From Trebouxia sp. TZW2008 (lineage: Eukaryota > Chlorophyta > Trebouxiophyceae > Trebouxiales > Trebouxiaceae): a stretch of DNA of 64,000 bases. The notes beneath the pieces were generated by a model, which was not told the DNA's origin, did not search any database, and was given only the letters and a program-made list of their open reading frames with translations. The translations under genes and the position numbers were made by a program. Every line of letters begins with the position of its first letter. Position 1 is the first letter of the stretch. Of this stretch, positions 1-12,400 are shown in pieces. The stretch is from the NCBI GenBank assembly GCA_002118135.1, contig BDIU01000048.1:212318-276317 (forward strand), in the 5' to 3' direction.

Positions 1-556
1 TAGAATTTGGCTTTCAGATCAGCAACTAAGTAACCTGTTAGGCAAAGTGCACACCTCAGGAGCAAGTCAAGCATTCACTGCCTTGGCTCAACGTTTTTGC
101 ACTGTATGTGGTATGCTGTTAAGCCTCATGTGCAGCAGCAACAAGCTGCTTCCATGCATCTCTTACCACAAAGTCTCCAAGATTTGTGTGAAAGACGCTG
201 TTCTCTAAACAGGATGATGCACTTGACAAGCTTGCAGACAGCGCTTGTTATTGCTACTCTACAGTGCAACTACAGCTCAGGTTACAGTGCGAAACAGATG
301 CAGCAGCAACAGCAACTGCGTAATTATAATCTGTGCAACATTGTGCGGCATACGCATCAGTTTAGCTGTGAGTGATGTTGCAGATACTCTCACGCCCAAG
401 TGAATTGGGAATCTCAAGCTTGCAGACAGCAATTTGGTGGTTGCCTGCAGGCTGCTCAAGTACGCAAGTATAGCTATGAGCCTGGGGACAACCCCAACAA
501 TGCTGCATACCACCCCACCACCCATCAAGCCTACACTGTCTACGGTGGCACTACTG

Positions 557-800
557 TCCAACAGGTGCAACCAATTACAAGAGCTGCAACATGCACATGG
601 GGCACAGACCTTAGCATGCACAACATTCTGTATGCGTAGATTCTGATGGGTTGCAAGAGCTGCAAATATAAAACATGCTGCACAGCCTCCAGCAAGCATA
701 ATACTCACCCTGTATGCATAGAGTCTGATGGTTTGCAAGAGCTGCAACATGACACGTGCTTCACAGACTCTAGCAAGCCCAGATTCACCCTGTCTGCACA
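557..800. repeat. Three diverged ~81-bp tandem repeats
   Basis: Units begin near 557, 639 and 721. Each carries a GAGCTGCAA core followed by a CA-rich stretch and ends in a TGTATGC- or TGTCTGC-like segment. The second and third units match best, sharing TCTGATGG, TTGCAAGAGCTGCAA and the CTCACCCTGT-type end. Confidence 0.6.
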
Positions 801-907
801 CAATCCAATGGGTTGACATCACTCATTCTGCATGACAATCTGCTCTGTAGCATAACAAGCGTCAAGCATGGTCACACATTTTTGACCCAGGAAGCGACTG
901 CGGTATC

Positions 908-1270
908 ATTGCCTGATGCATGTGCACTGACTCCCTCACTGAACCCCAAGCAAACAGAGGCATCCTGTAAAACAACTTTGTCTTTGCCCAACACATACGA
1001 ATATGTAGGTGTGGGGCATGCAAAAAGCAGCTGAGCTCTCCGTGCCTAACGCGTGTGCAGTCAATCCCTCTTGGACCCCAAACTACCGGTTACATTGTGT
1101 ATGACAACTTTGTCTTTGTGCACATGTATGTGGGGGGCATGCAAAGAGCAGCTAAGCTCTCCATGCCTCATGTGTGTGCACTCATGTGTGTTGATCCCCA
1201 ACCTTACAGAGGAATCCTGTAAGACATCTTGTCTTGGGGCAACACATATGTACATGTAGGTGTGGGGTGC
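908..1270. repeat. Three diverged ~125-bp tandem repeats
   Basis: Each unit contains GAGCTCTCC or a variant, a TGTGCA-rich stretch, AACTTTGTCTTTG or similar, and a GTGGGG(C)ATGCAAA-type end. Divergence is high and no protein frame is kept across the units. Confidence 0.6.
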
Positions 1271-2379
1271 TGGTGATACAGATGAGGAAGTTCTTGGCAT
1301 GGTGGTGAGGACTGGTACGCTGCAGCAATCTATTTTTATTGGAAGCACATTCTAGAATCTGAGTGCATGATGCAAAGCACATTTATGCAGACTTTGTACG
1401 GGGTCTGTTTGGAGCACATTCACGAGACCAAGTGCATGCTGCACATAATGTTCTCTCAGGCTTCATGTGGGTCTGACCTGTGCACTTGGACCTTTGCATC
1501 CAGCTAAGACATTCATGCCATGTGCATTGTTCCAAAGCCACTTTGTGGGCAGTAGCTGCAGACAATGGCCATGTCGCAGCTTGAATGTTGCTGCAATATG
1601 TGAACATGGCAATTCTGCCAAGCTTGCTTGTCAGTGCAGTTTTGGGAGTCTGCTTTCAGATCACTAACTCAGTAAACACTGGCCACGTCTACTGCTTGTT
1701 TAAGCACAGCTGCAATTCATACTGCATTCTTGTTGCATTGACTGACAAGTCGAGGACCGACTCGTGCAAGCTGTTTGTGTCCAGACTGTACTCAACCATC
1801 CCGTGAATGCCTGTCTGAGGAGTGCTCACAGTGCTCAATCAATTCGGTTGGCAAGTCTTTTTGCAGGACGTCTATTTTGTTTCTTCCTTTGCTGTTACTT
1901 TTGCCTTTTCAACTTCTGAATCTTCGCATAATTGCGGCAGGGCTGAGGTCCACTATTGGCAGCATGTTGCGCCAGGTTGTGGCGCCAATGCGTGAGCAAG
2001 ATTTGGCCCATGACCTTTTGCTGCCGGTGGCAAGCTCTCTTGCAACAATCGCAGCGTCACCCAAATTCGTTTGTGCTGATTTGAAGCAGCGTCAGTGTCA
2101 TGCCACTCCAGTGCTCTGTCATGCTTCCTGTCCGGATGTTCCCAACTATTGGTCCATTGCCTGCTTGTCCTGCCAGCCATTGCAAGCTGACAGATCTGCA
2201 CTGACTGTCTGAAATTTGCATGTTGTGAAGCAAGCATGCTCTCATGCGTTCTTTTCCCAGCTGCTTGTCCTGCCAGCCACTTCAAGCTTACAGATCTGCA
2301 CTGCCCCTCTCAGTCACATTGGACTATATTAGAGACTCGTCAGGGGGCCCATACAGACTGTTTGTACTGAAGTTGATTG

Positions 2380-4850
2380 CCCAGTCAGATGGTACAGATG
2401 ATGCTTGCTATGCCGACTTTCCTGCTAGCTTGCATGATGTCTGTGCCCATGACTGCTGTTGCCCTCATCAGCACAAAGTCTGTTGACATTTGCTGCAGAG
2501 GCATCATGTTCATGACACTGAAACCAGGCAGTTTGTTGTGCTTGAGCATGACATTTTGCCACTTGTTGTGTGACAGGGCAAAGCCACAGGAATGATGAGT
2601 TGTGCAGCCAAAGTTCCATGGCATGGTTCCAGTGGAAGGGGGCAGACTGACATCCTTACAGCCCATGGCATTCCGCTGGCCTGCACGTCTCAAGCTAGCA
2701 GCTGCCGTTTGCAACTCCCTCAACAGCATTGCCAAACACCAGGTGGTTGGCGATGTGGCTGATCAGCAAGCATGCCAAGCTGTGGAGGCCCACTTTCTGG
2801 TGAGAATTAGCAAAGTGCTCACCATTTTTCTTGTCCGTTCCCGTAACCCCGTCGGGGCTAGGAGCCACATGTACGTACTGTGGAGATGGCATCAATGACT
2901 TGCTTGCCCTAGCAGCAGCAGATGTAGGGCTAGCTATTGGCCATAGCCATGCTTCCGCAGCTGCTGCTATCTGCACTACATGGCCCTCTGTTGAAGGTAT
3001 GCTGATGCTACAGTGATTTGCCATTGTAATGACTGCTGTGGTCACTGAGGCATTGTCGTCACCTTGAATTGTCCTTACTGAGAGGTGCCAATGCAGTCAA
3101 AGTGCAATGAATTGTTCCCAATTGCCTCGTCCTCACATGCGAATGTTGTTCCATTGAATGCCCGTACAACAAGAAGTCATTGTACAACGTCAAGCCATAA
3201 CCCAAGACAGACACACTTTGAGCTCAATTGACTGTCAGTGCCATTTTTGATTTGCAGTATCTATTGGGTTGCCTTGACCATGTCACTTGATGCTTTGTTG
3301 GGTCTTAGGGGCATCAGATACTGTTGATTCAGTAGTCGGGGAATACACATTGCCTTGCTGCTTGTGTTGCTGCAAGCAAAAGTCTGCTGGGTGGTTATGA
3401 TTGCATGAGCCAGCCACTGCAACAGCAGCTGAATGTTTGATATGGTTAACGACAGTCAATACTTGCCTGTCAACTAGCTTCCTGTCCAATGTGTTCAATG
3501 CTGTTGCAGCATTTGTGAGCATGCTGCGTGATGCTCGGTCAACACAAGCAATCAAGCTCTCAGCCATCAAGGTACAGCAAGTCACATGCAATGATCCTGC
3601 TGAACAGCATTACTTAGCCCTGCTGTCATGCCAAAACTGCATGGCATGAACTCAGACATGTTGCTCTGCTTCTATGCTTGCTCAACAAGCTGTGTTGCCT
3701 ATGTTGCATACTGTTCTGCACTGTTGGAGAGCTTGTAGTGTCCTACAAAGCTCAGACATGTGGTATGTGTATGCAGTACATGGTGGGGTATACATTCCTG
3801 ATGGCCACAGGTGTGAATACCCTCTTTGCCTGCAATGGAGCCAATTTCTCTGTCTTGCAGGTGAGGCTCCAGCCTCATGCTGCTGAAACGGACAATTCTT
3901 CTTTATACCATCTCATGTACATTCGGTCTCAATGTTCCAAGCCTCGCCATCCCTCCTTTGCGGTGATTTTGGTGCACCTCTGTCCTCTGTGAGGCTCATT
4001 CTCTTCTGTAGTAATTTGTTTGCAGCATAATCATCTGCTCTTCAATGCACTCACGCTTCAGCCCTGTACCAGTCTGATATTTGTAGTGTGACATCTCTTC
4101 TGGTAGTCCTGGAGCCCATGTCTGTTGTCATCAGCTGCTTGCATGACACTCATTTGAACAGTGACTTGCTTGTCACTGCTGTCTGTTTGCACGACAACAA
4201 CATCAACATAGAGCCGTGCATGCTGTTAATGTAGCCGACGCTGGACTGTTGTCAAAGGCAAGAGCCTGCTCTGTGGTCACACACCATCATCATAGCAAGT
4301 CAGCCTCAAGGGAAGCAGATCACTGGGCAAGCCTTTGATCTCCCTGCAACCCAAAGGTACCCCTTTTCCGGGTGCTCCTGTCCCAAATCACACTTCACAT
4401 GGCGCGCGTGCATCCAATCTTACACACTGTTGTGCGTGCAACCCAACTCACAAGGCCGAGCTGTGCATTCGTTCCGTCTCTGGGCTCTCTACACAGGGTA
4501 CCATGCACGGTCTCTTCAGTCCAAGCAAAATGCACAATTGGTATGCATACATTGACAAGGAGCTTTGCTGCTGCAGAGTCCCGTCATAGAGTTTGTGGCA
4601 ATTACAATTGGGATTGTGGCTTGTCTGAGACCAGCAGCCCCACAGCTGACGATGTACATGCCATCCCAACGCTTGTGCACATTTCAGAACTGTGTGCTGG
4701 TATCCATCAGTCTGCTGGTCGCCATTGTGGGGTTTGCGGTTCTCATCAAGTTCACTGAGGATCAGCGGTGGTTTGCAGACAGCAACAACAGCAGTGATGT
4801 CAAGGGACGTGTCGACTTCAGTGGCTCATCTGTGTTACGACTGCCTTGAT
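2380..4850 (+). pseudogene. Degenerate P5-type cation-transporting ATPase-like gene
   Basis: Ordered pieces of a P-type ATPase lie on the plus strand. A segment near 2690-2800 resembles the N-domain, with CNSL followed by VVGD. The hinge follows at 2875-2997, with CGDGIND, ALAAADVGLAIG and ASAAAAICT, and a GTATGC donor after PSVEG. A membrane-approach segment lies near 3510-3550 (FVSMLRDAR), then YMVGYTFLMATGVNTLFA near 3775-3860 with a GTGAGG donor. C-terminal hydrophobic segments follow at 4335-4400 and 4590-4800. The hinge followed by ASAAAA and PSV is more like P5 than P1B or P2 pumps; that assignment is family knowledge. I could not find the DKTGT phosphorylation motif, the fragments cannot be joined in phase, and part of the gene recurs at 6.3-6.65 kb. 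I treat it as a relic. A badly read living gene remains possible. Confidence 0.45.
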
Positions 4851-5179
4851 TATCCAGGAACTTGCCCTCAAAACCAATGTGTCCTTATTCAGAGTTTCCA
4901 CTGCAGTCAGAACACAGTGATCGTTTCCCGAACACATTGTCTTTGCATCAATACCTGTCCTTACATTGAGTGTCCTTGATTAAAGCAGATATCTCTTGTG
5001 ACCCCTCATTGGGAGGCAGATTTGTCGTAGTGTGTGCATTCTCGTAGTCGTAGTGCATAATGTCTTGCATAATGTTGACAGCAGCTCCGCCAGTTGTGGA
5101 ATGTGCCTCACGTGCCATGTGCCTTTGCCTGCATTGATGCACCGTCATTGTGACAGTCTGTAGCGTTGACTGTTGTAGT

Positions 5180-5480
5180 CATGCCAACTGCTCGACATGT
5201 GTAAGCTTGCGTAAACCTGATGGCATTGCAAGGATGACATTTGCATCATGCATTTATGCACCGGCATGCCCACTGCTCGACATGCGCAAGCTTGCCCAGG
5301 CCTGGTGGGATTGCAATGATTGATGTTTGCATTATGCACTATGCACTGTCATGCCAACTGCTTGACATATGTAAGCTGACCTAGGCCTGATGGTATTGCA
5401 ATGTTTGGCACTTACGTATGCATTCATGCAACGTAATGCCAAATGCTTGACATGTGTAACCTTGCTTAGGCCTGATATTA
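5180..5480. repeat. Four ~85-bp tandem repeats
   Basis: Units start near 5181, 5265, 5350 and 5436. Each carries ATGCC(A/C)A(C/A)TGCT(C/T)GACAT, then GTAA, then CTAGGCCTGATGG-like and ATTGCAATG segments. The period grows slightly from 84 to 87. No conserved reading frame spans the array. Confidence 0.75.
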
Positions 5481-6309
5481 TTGTAATGATTGACAGTTGC
5501 AACACGCATGCCCGCTGATGGTTCCTGTGTGTTGCAGAATCCATTGTTGACCATGGTATGGGTGTCTGAGCTAAATTGTACCTTGTTGCCCACTGTAATC
5601 TTGCCATAGAAACGTATGGCTTCTGTCAGAAGTATAGCAGGGGAGAAATCATACTTTTCTCCACCTATGGTGTGTTCTGTATTTTCTGTGGTATATTGAG
5701 TCCAGTGTGGTTGAAAAATTTTGGTGCATTTCATTTTTTCAACTTTCCTACTGACTTTGGTTGGAGGTTCTACTGTATAGGCTGGAGCTTCATGATCTTG
5801 TACTGAATCATACAAATTTTAGGTGCTTTATGGAGTGGGCGCAGGCGAAAGCGTCAAGTCGGCCCTGCAGTTGTGTCGTGTACAACAATGTCAAGCTGAG
5901 TTGCAAGTGCTGCAGTGCGGCTGAAGGAGATGTAGAAGTAGTTATTTAGTTTCAATTAGCAGCAGCAGTATGTGTGAAGATAGAGGACTGATGCAAGTTA
6001 TGCAAGCGACGTTGAGGTGGCCTGATGTTGGACTTGTGAATAAGCTCAGCTGACAATGCTGCAGCTGCAGCTGCCAGTCTTCTATAGCAAAAAGACTTAA
6101 AGAAACCATTTGAGCTGAGGCAGCTTGGCAAATCTTGTGGCAAAAGCAAGAGCACAATGCAGTTCAAGCTCTCTGTCACAACAGAACCACCGGACTGAAG
6201 ATGACACTGAAGGCTGCGCAGCACCAGCTAGTGCATTTACGCAGCACATATTGTGACTTCTGGTGCTGCAAAGAAATGTCCTGAGCACCCTACCAATACC
6301 TAACAAACA

Positions 6310-6650
6310 TAAGATTAGTCCTAATCCTATTGCACTTAGCTGTGTTAACTCAGCAGCTGCAAGCATGCTGCAAGGAGAGTATGCTTCAGCAATCCGTCAA
6401 CACAAAGAGATGCATAACATGCAGTGCAGCAATGCTTGGGAACACACTCAGTGACATACTTGTAGTAGCTCAAAGTCCACCTGTGTGGCGCTCAGTTTTG
6501 GCAGTGTGCCAAAACTGTAGGGCATGCAGTCAGACATGTCGCTCTGCACTTCTGCTTGCTCAGCCAGCTGAATTGTCTGCATTGCATGCTGCTCTAGCTA
6601 GATATCTGCACTGTGTGAAGGCTGAAGGGCTGGGTTGCTGCATGTAGTTC
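6310..6650. repeat. Diverged duplicate of the 3.45-3.72 kb segment
   Basis: Shared words in the same order include TGCCAAAACTG, then CAGACATGT(C/T)GCTCTGC, TATGCTTGCTCA or CTGCTTGCTCAGC, and AAGCTG or AGCTGAATTG. The two copies lie about 2.9 kb apart in the same orientation, so a piece of the decayed ATPase region was duplicated along with its surroundings. Confidence 0.5.
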
Positions 6651-6981
6651 ACTGCAAACGCATGGACACAATGAACACCATTGCAGCAGCTGCAGGATGA
6701 CACACAAACAAGCAGTGTCTAGCTGACATCCAGCAGGACCGCCGTATCAACACAATCCCTTTTGCCTTCTAAGCTAAAGATCAGGGTCGTGTGAAAATAT
6801 GCTGTGATGCTGAGTGTGTAAAGGCTGAGTGATGTGAGCACCAAAGGGCCTTCTGAAACAAATGTTGAAACTTTGGCGCCATATTCACCTGTAGAAACGG
6901 CGCGTATCCTGAATTTCGATCTGCAACACCGCCTGGCTTGCTTGTTGCGCAGAACACCTAGCATCTGTCGTGAGGACTGTC

Positions 6982-8552
6982 ATGACTCGACAAATGGTCT
7001 TGGACCAAAGTCGTGAAGGTAAGGAAGTCAGACTTGCGACTTACGTTCAAGCTCAAACGTTTGGATACAAGCCCTTGATCACTGCCTTCTTGATTTGCAG
7101 TTTTCTGCGGCAACGGGTTTGAGAGCCTACTGCACCACTGTGCAGCGGTGTGGCAGTATTTAAGTCGTCAGCCAATCAGCTCCATCCTAGCCTTGTCTGC
7201 CACAAATCACGGCATCCGTGACTATGTACTGACACATCTGACAGACCTGGTCAGTCCTGTCAGTTGCCATTGACTTGCAGCAGCTCTGAGCTGACACACG
7301 CTTTCTCTGCAGCGTGGGTCGATTTTGCATGCTTCAAGCAAGGAGCAACTGCGAGACAGCCCATTCAACATATGGTCAGCGCTGCAAACGCTGTCCCTGT
7401 ATCGCATGCCTTTCGGAGCAGCCTCCTGTTTTGCTAATCTCAGTATGCAGCATTTACGATGCCTGTGCCTGTCTTCGCAATTTTGCGCAAGTGTAGAGGT
7501 ACCAAGACTTACAAAAGTGCTGGCAGAAGGTAGCTTGCCTGCCCTTGAAGAGCTAGAGACTTCTTTTGGCATTCGTAAAATTAGTGACTTGAAGCACCTG
7601 GCCAGAGGATCATGGCCACGCTTGAAAGTGCTTAAGCTTCATCGCTCGCCCAATGTGTCAACACAGCAGGTATAGCAAGAGACCCATTTAGATCCGCGAG
7701 CAGACAGCAGATCTACCGCCGCTGGAGCGCCTGGAGGCCCGGAGGTGGACCATTCATCTAAGCAATGCATCGGGGGAATGCAAGTGGCCGCTTCTGGAAA
7801 GTATCGTCGCAGCCTATGTGATCAGTCACCCTGCAGCAACATATGCACACTTGAAGTACGTTGTAGTAGATCCAATCAATGTCCCACAGTGCTTATTTCA
7901 GGTGCTTGACATGCATTTGCCCCGCCTGGAGCATTTAGATATTGCACTGAATGTTGGACGTGGCATTGTTGAGATGGCTGAGATAGTGAACAGCGGCCCA
8001 TGGAACCATCTGACGGCGCTATGTATTGGTGGATATCAGCTGGCCTGCTACTCCATGACTGCCGTGCAGCATGCGGGCTGGCCGCACTTGAAAGAGCTAG
8101 ATTTGTCAGATGGCTGCATGGATGCTGAAGCCGTGCGTTGCTTGAAAACATGCAATTGGCCATGTCTCAAGTCTCTTAGTCTGACGCAGAATGACTTGGA
8201 CCATGATGCTGTGCTGCATTTGATATGCGCTGATTGGCCTTGTCTTTCCTCGCTGTATCTGAGCGAAAATCGTCTCTGCAATGCGGCTGTTCAAGTGTTG
8301 ATCAAGGGAAACTGGCCAAAACTTATGCACCTTGATTTGGCCAAAAACAATCTTGGTTTAGATGCACTGAAGTCCTTGCTGCAAGGGTATTGGCCAAATC
8401 TAGCAGAGCTATGCTTGGAAGACACAAGTATCCGGTCTGATGACGCTTTGAAATTGTATGGTGATGCTGTCTGTGTTGAATCATGCAAGTTTGGCCATTT
8501 ACTGCAAACCTGGTGTGATATTCACAGTAGTAGCTCTTGCTCAAGGAATTGA
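6982..8552 (+). CDS. Leucine-rich-repeat protein, algal WP-type LRR family
   Basis: Exons are 6982-7018, 7101-7249, 7313-7669 and 7704-8552, giving about 463 residues. Exon 2 encodes an F-box-like opening (VWQYLSRQPI, then ILALSATNHGIRDYV) of a kind common at the start of algal LRR proteins. Exon 4 carries at least five LRRs of about 27 residues, each opening with WP(H/C/K/N)L and continuing L.L..N.L...A. The best run is at 8075-8420. Such proteins bind partners through the LRR arc; an SCF adaptor role is inference. Splice phases are 1, 0, 0. Intron 3 would be only 34 nt (GTATAG...GAGCAG), so a frameshift at 7670-7703 is a serious alternative. The start is uncertain because an upstream open frame exists from 6834. 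The gene ends with TGA. Confidence 0.8.
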
Positions 8553-9475
8553 GCCTGACTATGGAGCAACCTTAGGATGTTTTTGACAGTGTTTGAGTTT
8601 CTTTGAAACTGAAGTCCTGAGTCAAGCGACTTGACCTCTTGCAAAAGCTTTTGTTTGCTTCAAGTATGCTGCCATGCCGTAGGAATTTTCTTCAGCCTAG
8701 TCACGCATCAATGCTAGCATATCAAGAATGCCATGCTTGACGTTGAAAAGCGCCTCCATGATGGCTGTCATGCTGTTTTGGCGCAAAGCATTTGATAGAT
8801 CGAAACATTACAATTGATGCATTTCATCTTTTCATAATTTCAAGCCTCGCGTAAGTCAACCTTGATGCATGACACGAGAAACATCATTGATGACCTTTCG
8901 GACTGCTAGAAGCTAGCGCACTGAAAAATGCCTGATCCGGTCCTGGCACTTACAGGCCAGACAACGCTACTAACAAGGATACTATGTGCAGCAGCTGTGG
9001 TGACAGCAAGTTCAAGTCCTGTGACATATTCTGGATCTCTGTGCTGTTCTCGTGCGCAGTGCTGTTGTTCTGAAACAGGTAAGTATAACTTAGGAAGGCA
9101 AACTTGCATACCAATTTTGCTCAACCTGAAGCAGCATAACCTTACACGTAGGTATGACAAAACCGCTTGGTGGAATGCTATGCTGACAAAAGCCACAAAT
9201 GTAAAATACACGCAACACGGAGTAAACACATGGAGTAAAGGTCACACTGCTACACTGCCCGTGCATAGTGAAGCAACAAAGAGATACACCGAACAACACT
9301 TCTGCTGCCATTGTAAAGCACGCAACATGAACCCTGGGCTGTTTCTGCTCACAGATGCTCCCTGTGACGCCTCTCAACCTTTCCTCTCTATCGCTGGCAA
9401 CACTATACAGTAGGGCTGCTTCTGCTCACAGAACCTCCGTACTGTATCAGGCCCAATGGCCAATATTTTGCTATA
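8553..9475. other. Convergent intergenic region
   Basis: This lies between the 3' ends of the LRR gene (+) and the coiled-coil gene (-). No conserved coding signal was seen. An open frame at 8928-9413 shows no family resemblance and lacks splice context. Confidence 0.45.
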
Positions 9476-12400
9476 TCAAGCTGGCAACATTTCGCAGTAC
9501 TCCCTGAGCTGCTGTATCTGCTGTCCCTTCCTCTGCATGGCCTCCAGCACTTGCGTGATAGTCCTTGACAAATCCTCATGTTGCATCTGCACCATACAAC
9601 ACCACTTTCAAGCCTTGCCACTCAATGCGCTTCTAAGACTGTACTCCCAGGGTGCATGGCCTCCAGCACTTGTGTGATTGACCTTGACAAGCCCTCATGC
9701 TGCGTCTGCACCATACAACACCATTTCACAGCCTTGCTAGTCAATGCATTTCTGAGACTTTGTTTCCATGGCGCCTTGCCCCCAGCACTTGCGTGAGGGA
9801 TTCTGACAGGTCCTTGTGCTCCATCATGCAGCATCACTCTTACCCCTTGCTAGTCAATGCTCTCTGTGTTCTGAGAGAATGCACCATTGATGTGAGAAGC
9901 CCGCCGCAAGGGGTGGGGGTTGGAAGCCGGGGGGGGGGGATTGAGGGGCACAGAAGATCCCTCACATGGGAAGCTGCAACATGAGCATCGTCCACACCAC
10001 TCTATGCGTTTCTGATGTTCTCATTTCAGCATAAGCCACCATGTGCAGCGCCAAACATCAAGCTGAATAATCACAATGGAGATACAAGGTAGAGAAGCCT
10101 ATCTATGCAGCTGTCGAGACAGTCATGTAGCTTGAGACGTTTGAAAGTGTTTGCTGCTGCTTGCTAGTCAATGTTGCAATGCATTGAGTGGCGCGTGGCA
10201 CCGTCAAGCTCTTCAGATCAGGCGCTCTTCTCAAGAACGCAACATGTTAAACACCCACATTGATGCTCTTAGGCTGCTGCTACTCACAGAGCCTGAAACG
10301 ATGGTAACGCTCAGTAGCGAAGACTTTTCTTTTCTTATGATACTGCAGTCCACTTAGCAATCGAAAGGATTTCACCTCTACATCTTCATCATCTGAGCAA
10401 GCCAGGGTCTGTACTGACTGCAGCAGGTCTGCATAGCGCAAGTCCAGGACAGCCAACTCATCCTCTAGGCTCAGCAGCACTGATGCCACTTGCTGCCTGC
10501 ATCACAATATGACTGTTGACCAAAATCTGGAAAAATCGGAAAATCCAGGACCCTCGAATCCAGGTATGGCATCCACACATGTCATGGATGTGATGCAGTT
10601 CCCTGTGCTCTGCGTAAAGTCGTCACCCAAAGCCTCAACAGCATCAAAGCCACCTGCTGCCTGCATCAGCACACAACCCTGTCAGAACAGCCAGTTAGCT
10701 GAGTGTGACTTCCTGGTGTGTATGTGGGTGCAGCACAGCACCTTGTGACAGAACCCACAGGCGTGAAGCATAGTGCAAGGCCAAAACTGCCAAGCCACCC
10801 TATGGGCTCAGCAACACCGGAGCTGCTTGCCACCTGCATATTAACACGCCACTTCGAGTTCAGCTACACATAATTTCATGAGCGGCAGCAAAATATGTAT
10901 TGACTGCAGCAGGACTGCCAAGTCAATCTCCAGCCTCAGCAGCATTGAAGGCACCTGCTGCCCGCATCGCAAACACTGGCATTGACAAAAACATTCAAAA
11001 CCTGTTTTCGTCCATGATCCTGCAATGCTTACAGCATAGGCCCGGGGGAAAGGGTCACATCCCTGTGGGCATAGCTGATGAACTCCATGTGGCTGGGTAC
11101 TTTGTCGACAGACGACGGACAGACGGAACTCACGTTCCTGGAGTTTATGCGCAGGAAGCATCCACACCAATATAGAGCTAGAACAGTCAAGCTGTTGTCA
11201 TTGCTGCTCACAGGCCGTTGTAGAAAACGCCCAATATTACCTGGTTTGCCAGGATTGCTGCTGCTTTCGGCTAAGTACAACGGCCTGACAGCCACTGTCA
11301 CCCCTCCTAGCGCCTTTGCTTTCTTGCCCCTGTTGCCTCCCTTCCAGTTGCCCTTCTCTAGGCAGCCGGCGGGGCAGGGCTGGGCCCAGCAGCCCTCTAG
11401 TCTGCCCTCTGCCCTGCCCTTTTGCCCCTGCCCCTGAGGGTTGAGCCTTGCAACGCTGAGCTGACCGGTGTATGCATTGTGGCTGGTGTCTGTCACAGTG
11501 GTGTGTGTGAGGCTCAGGGCCAGGAGGGGGTAGCAAGGGGACGGGCAGTCTGATGGGCAGTGCTAGATGCCTTGGGCTGCACACGCCTGCAGAAAGAAGA
11601 TATTTTGACATGACTGCTGTATGCACTGCAGCTGTTGTCTGTAACAGAGCTGTGTGCGAGGCTTGGGGCTGGGACGGGGTAGCAGGGGGCTGGGCATTCT
11701 GATGTGTACTACTAGATGCCTGGGACTGCACATGCCTGAAATGATTTGTCTTGCTTCAAGAGCATGTGAACGATTTATGTGCACACAATCTTTGTGCCAC
11801 GAAAACAGTGGAACACAGAAGCTTACCATCAGCTGGCAATGAAATCAGTTGCAATATCAGAGGGACTTGAGACCAGACATGCCAGTCTGCAGTCTATCAC
11901 GCATACAGCTGACAGTAAATTCCCAGTGCATGAGCCCGAATATGCATCGACATCCTGCCAAGCATAGTCATGCAGGCAAATGGCTAGGCAGCCACATGCT
12001 GGGCCCTTGCTCAAGGCCCTGCAAAGGCTCATGTATGCAGGCAGGCTTTTGTGGCAAAGGGTCGCCAGACGACAGACCCTTCGTGAGTGTTTGCTGCTTG
12101 TGACTGTTGCACAGCTTGGGCATGGTTACTTGCACTCTCTTGAGGGGGTTACTTGAGAGATAGCAGACCTGCTGTGAGTTTTGAAGGGGAGCTATGGCAA
12201 GCTTTGGGGCAGGCAGGAGGGTCCGAGGAAGGCTCTGGGGTGGGTTGCTGGCGGGTGAAAGAGTCCACCAGCGATTGATTCAACCCCAACACCCTCTCCA
12301 TGCTTTTCTCTGTGCGCCTGTGCGCAAAACAGACTTTTCATAGAGGCACTTGCACCAGGTTGAACATGTCACTTGTGCATACCGACATGGGCACATGCTG

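Larger units (their letters stand above)
1..2380. other. Repeat-rich stretch without a supportable gene
   Basis: No exon with family resemblance or coherent splice signals was seen on either strand. The stretch is built largely of short diverged tandem duplications: about 81-bp units at 557-800, about 125-bp units at 908-1270, and a roughly 100-bp duplication around 2160 and 2262 that shares the words CTTGTCCTGCCAGCCA and ACAGATCTGCACTG. The longest open frames are not supported by anything else. Confidence 0.5.
4850..6981. other. Intergenic region of duplications
   Basis: No gene supported. It holds the ~85-bp tandem array at 5180-5480 and a diverged second copy of ATPase-region DNA at 6310-6650. 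The rest shows nothing I can name. Confidence 0.5.

Noticed and set aside
277..822. 181-codon minus-strand frame as a gene
   Set aside because: It overlaps the three 81-bp repeats, is Cys/Leu-rich without motif, and no splice context or family resemblance supports it.
5180..5480. CRISPR-like array of ~85-bp units
   Set aside because: Units are contiguous and diverged throughout with no repeat/spacer division, and the genome is eukaryotic.
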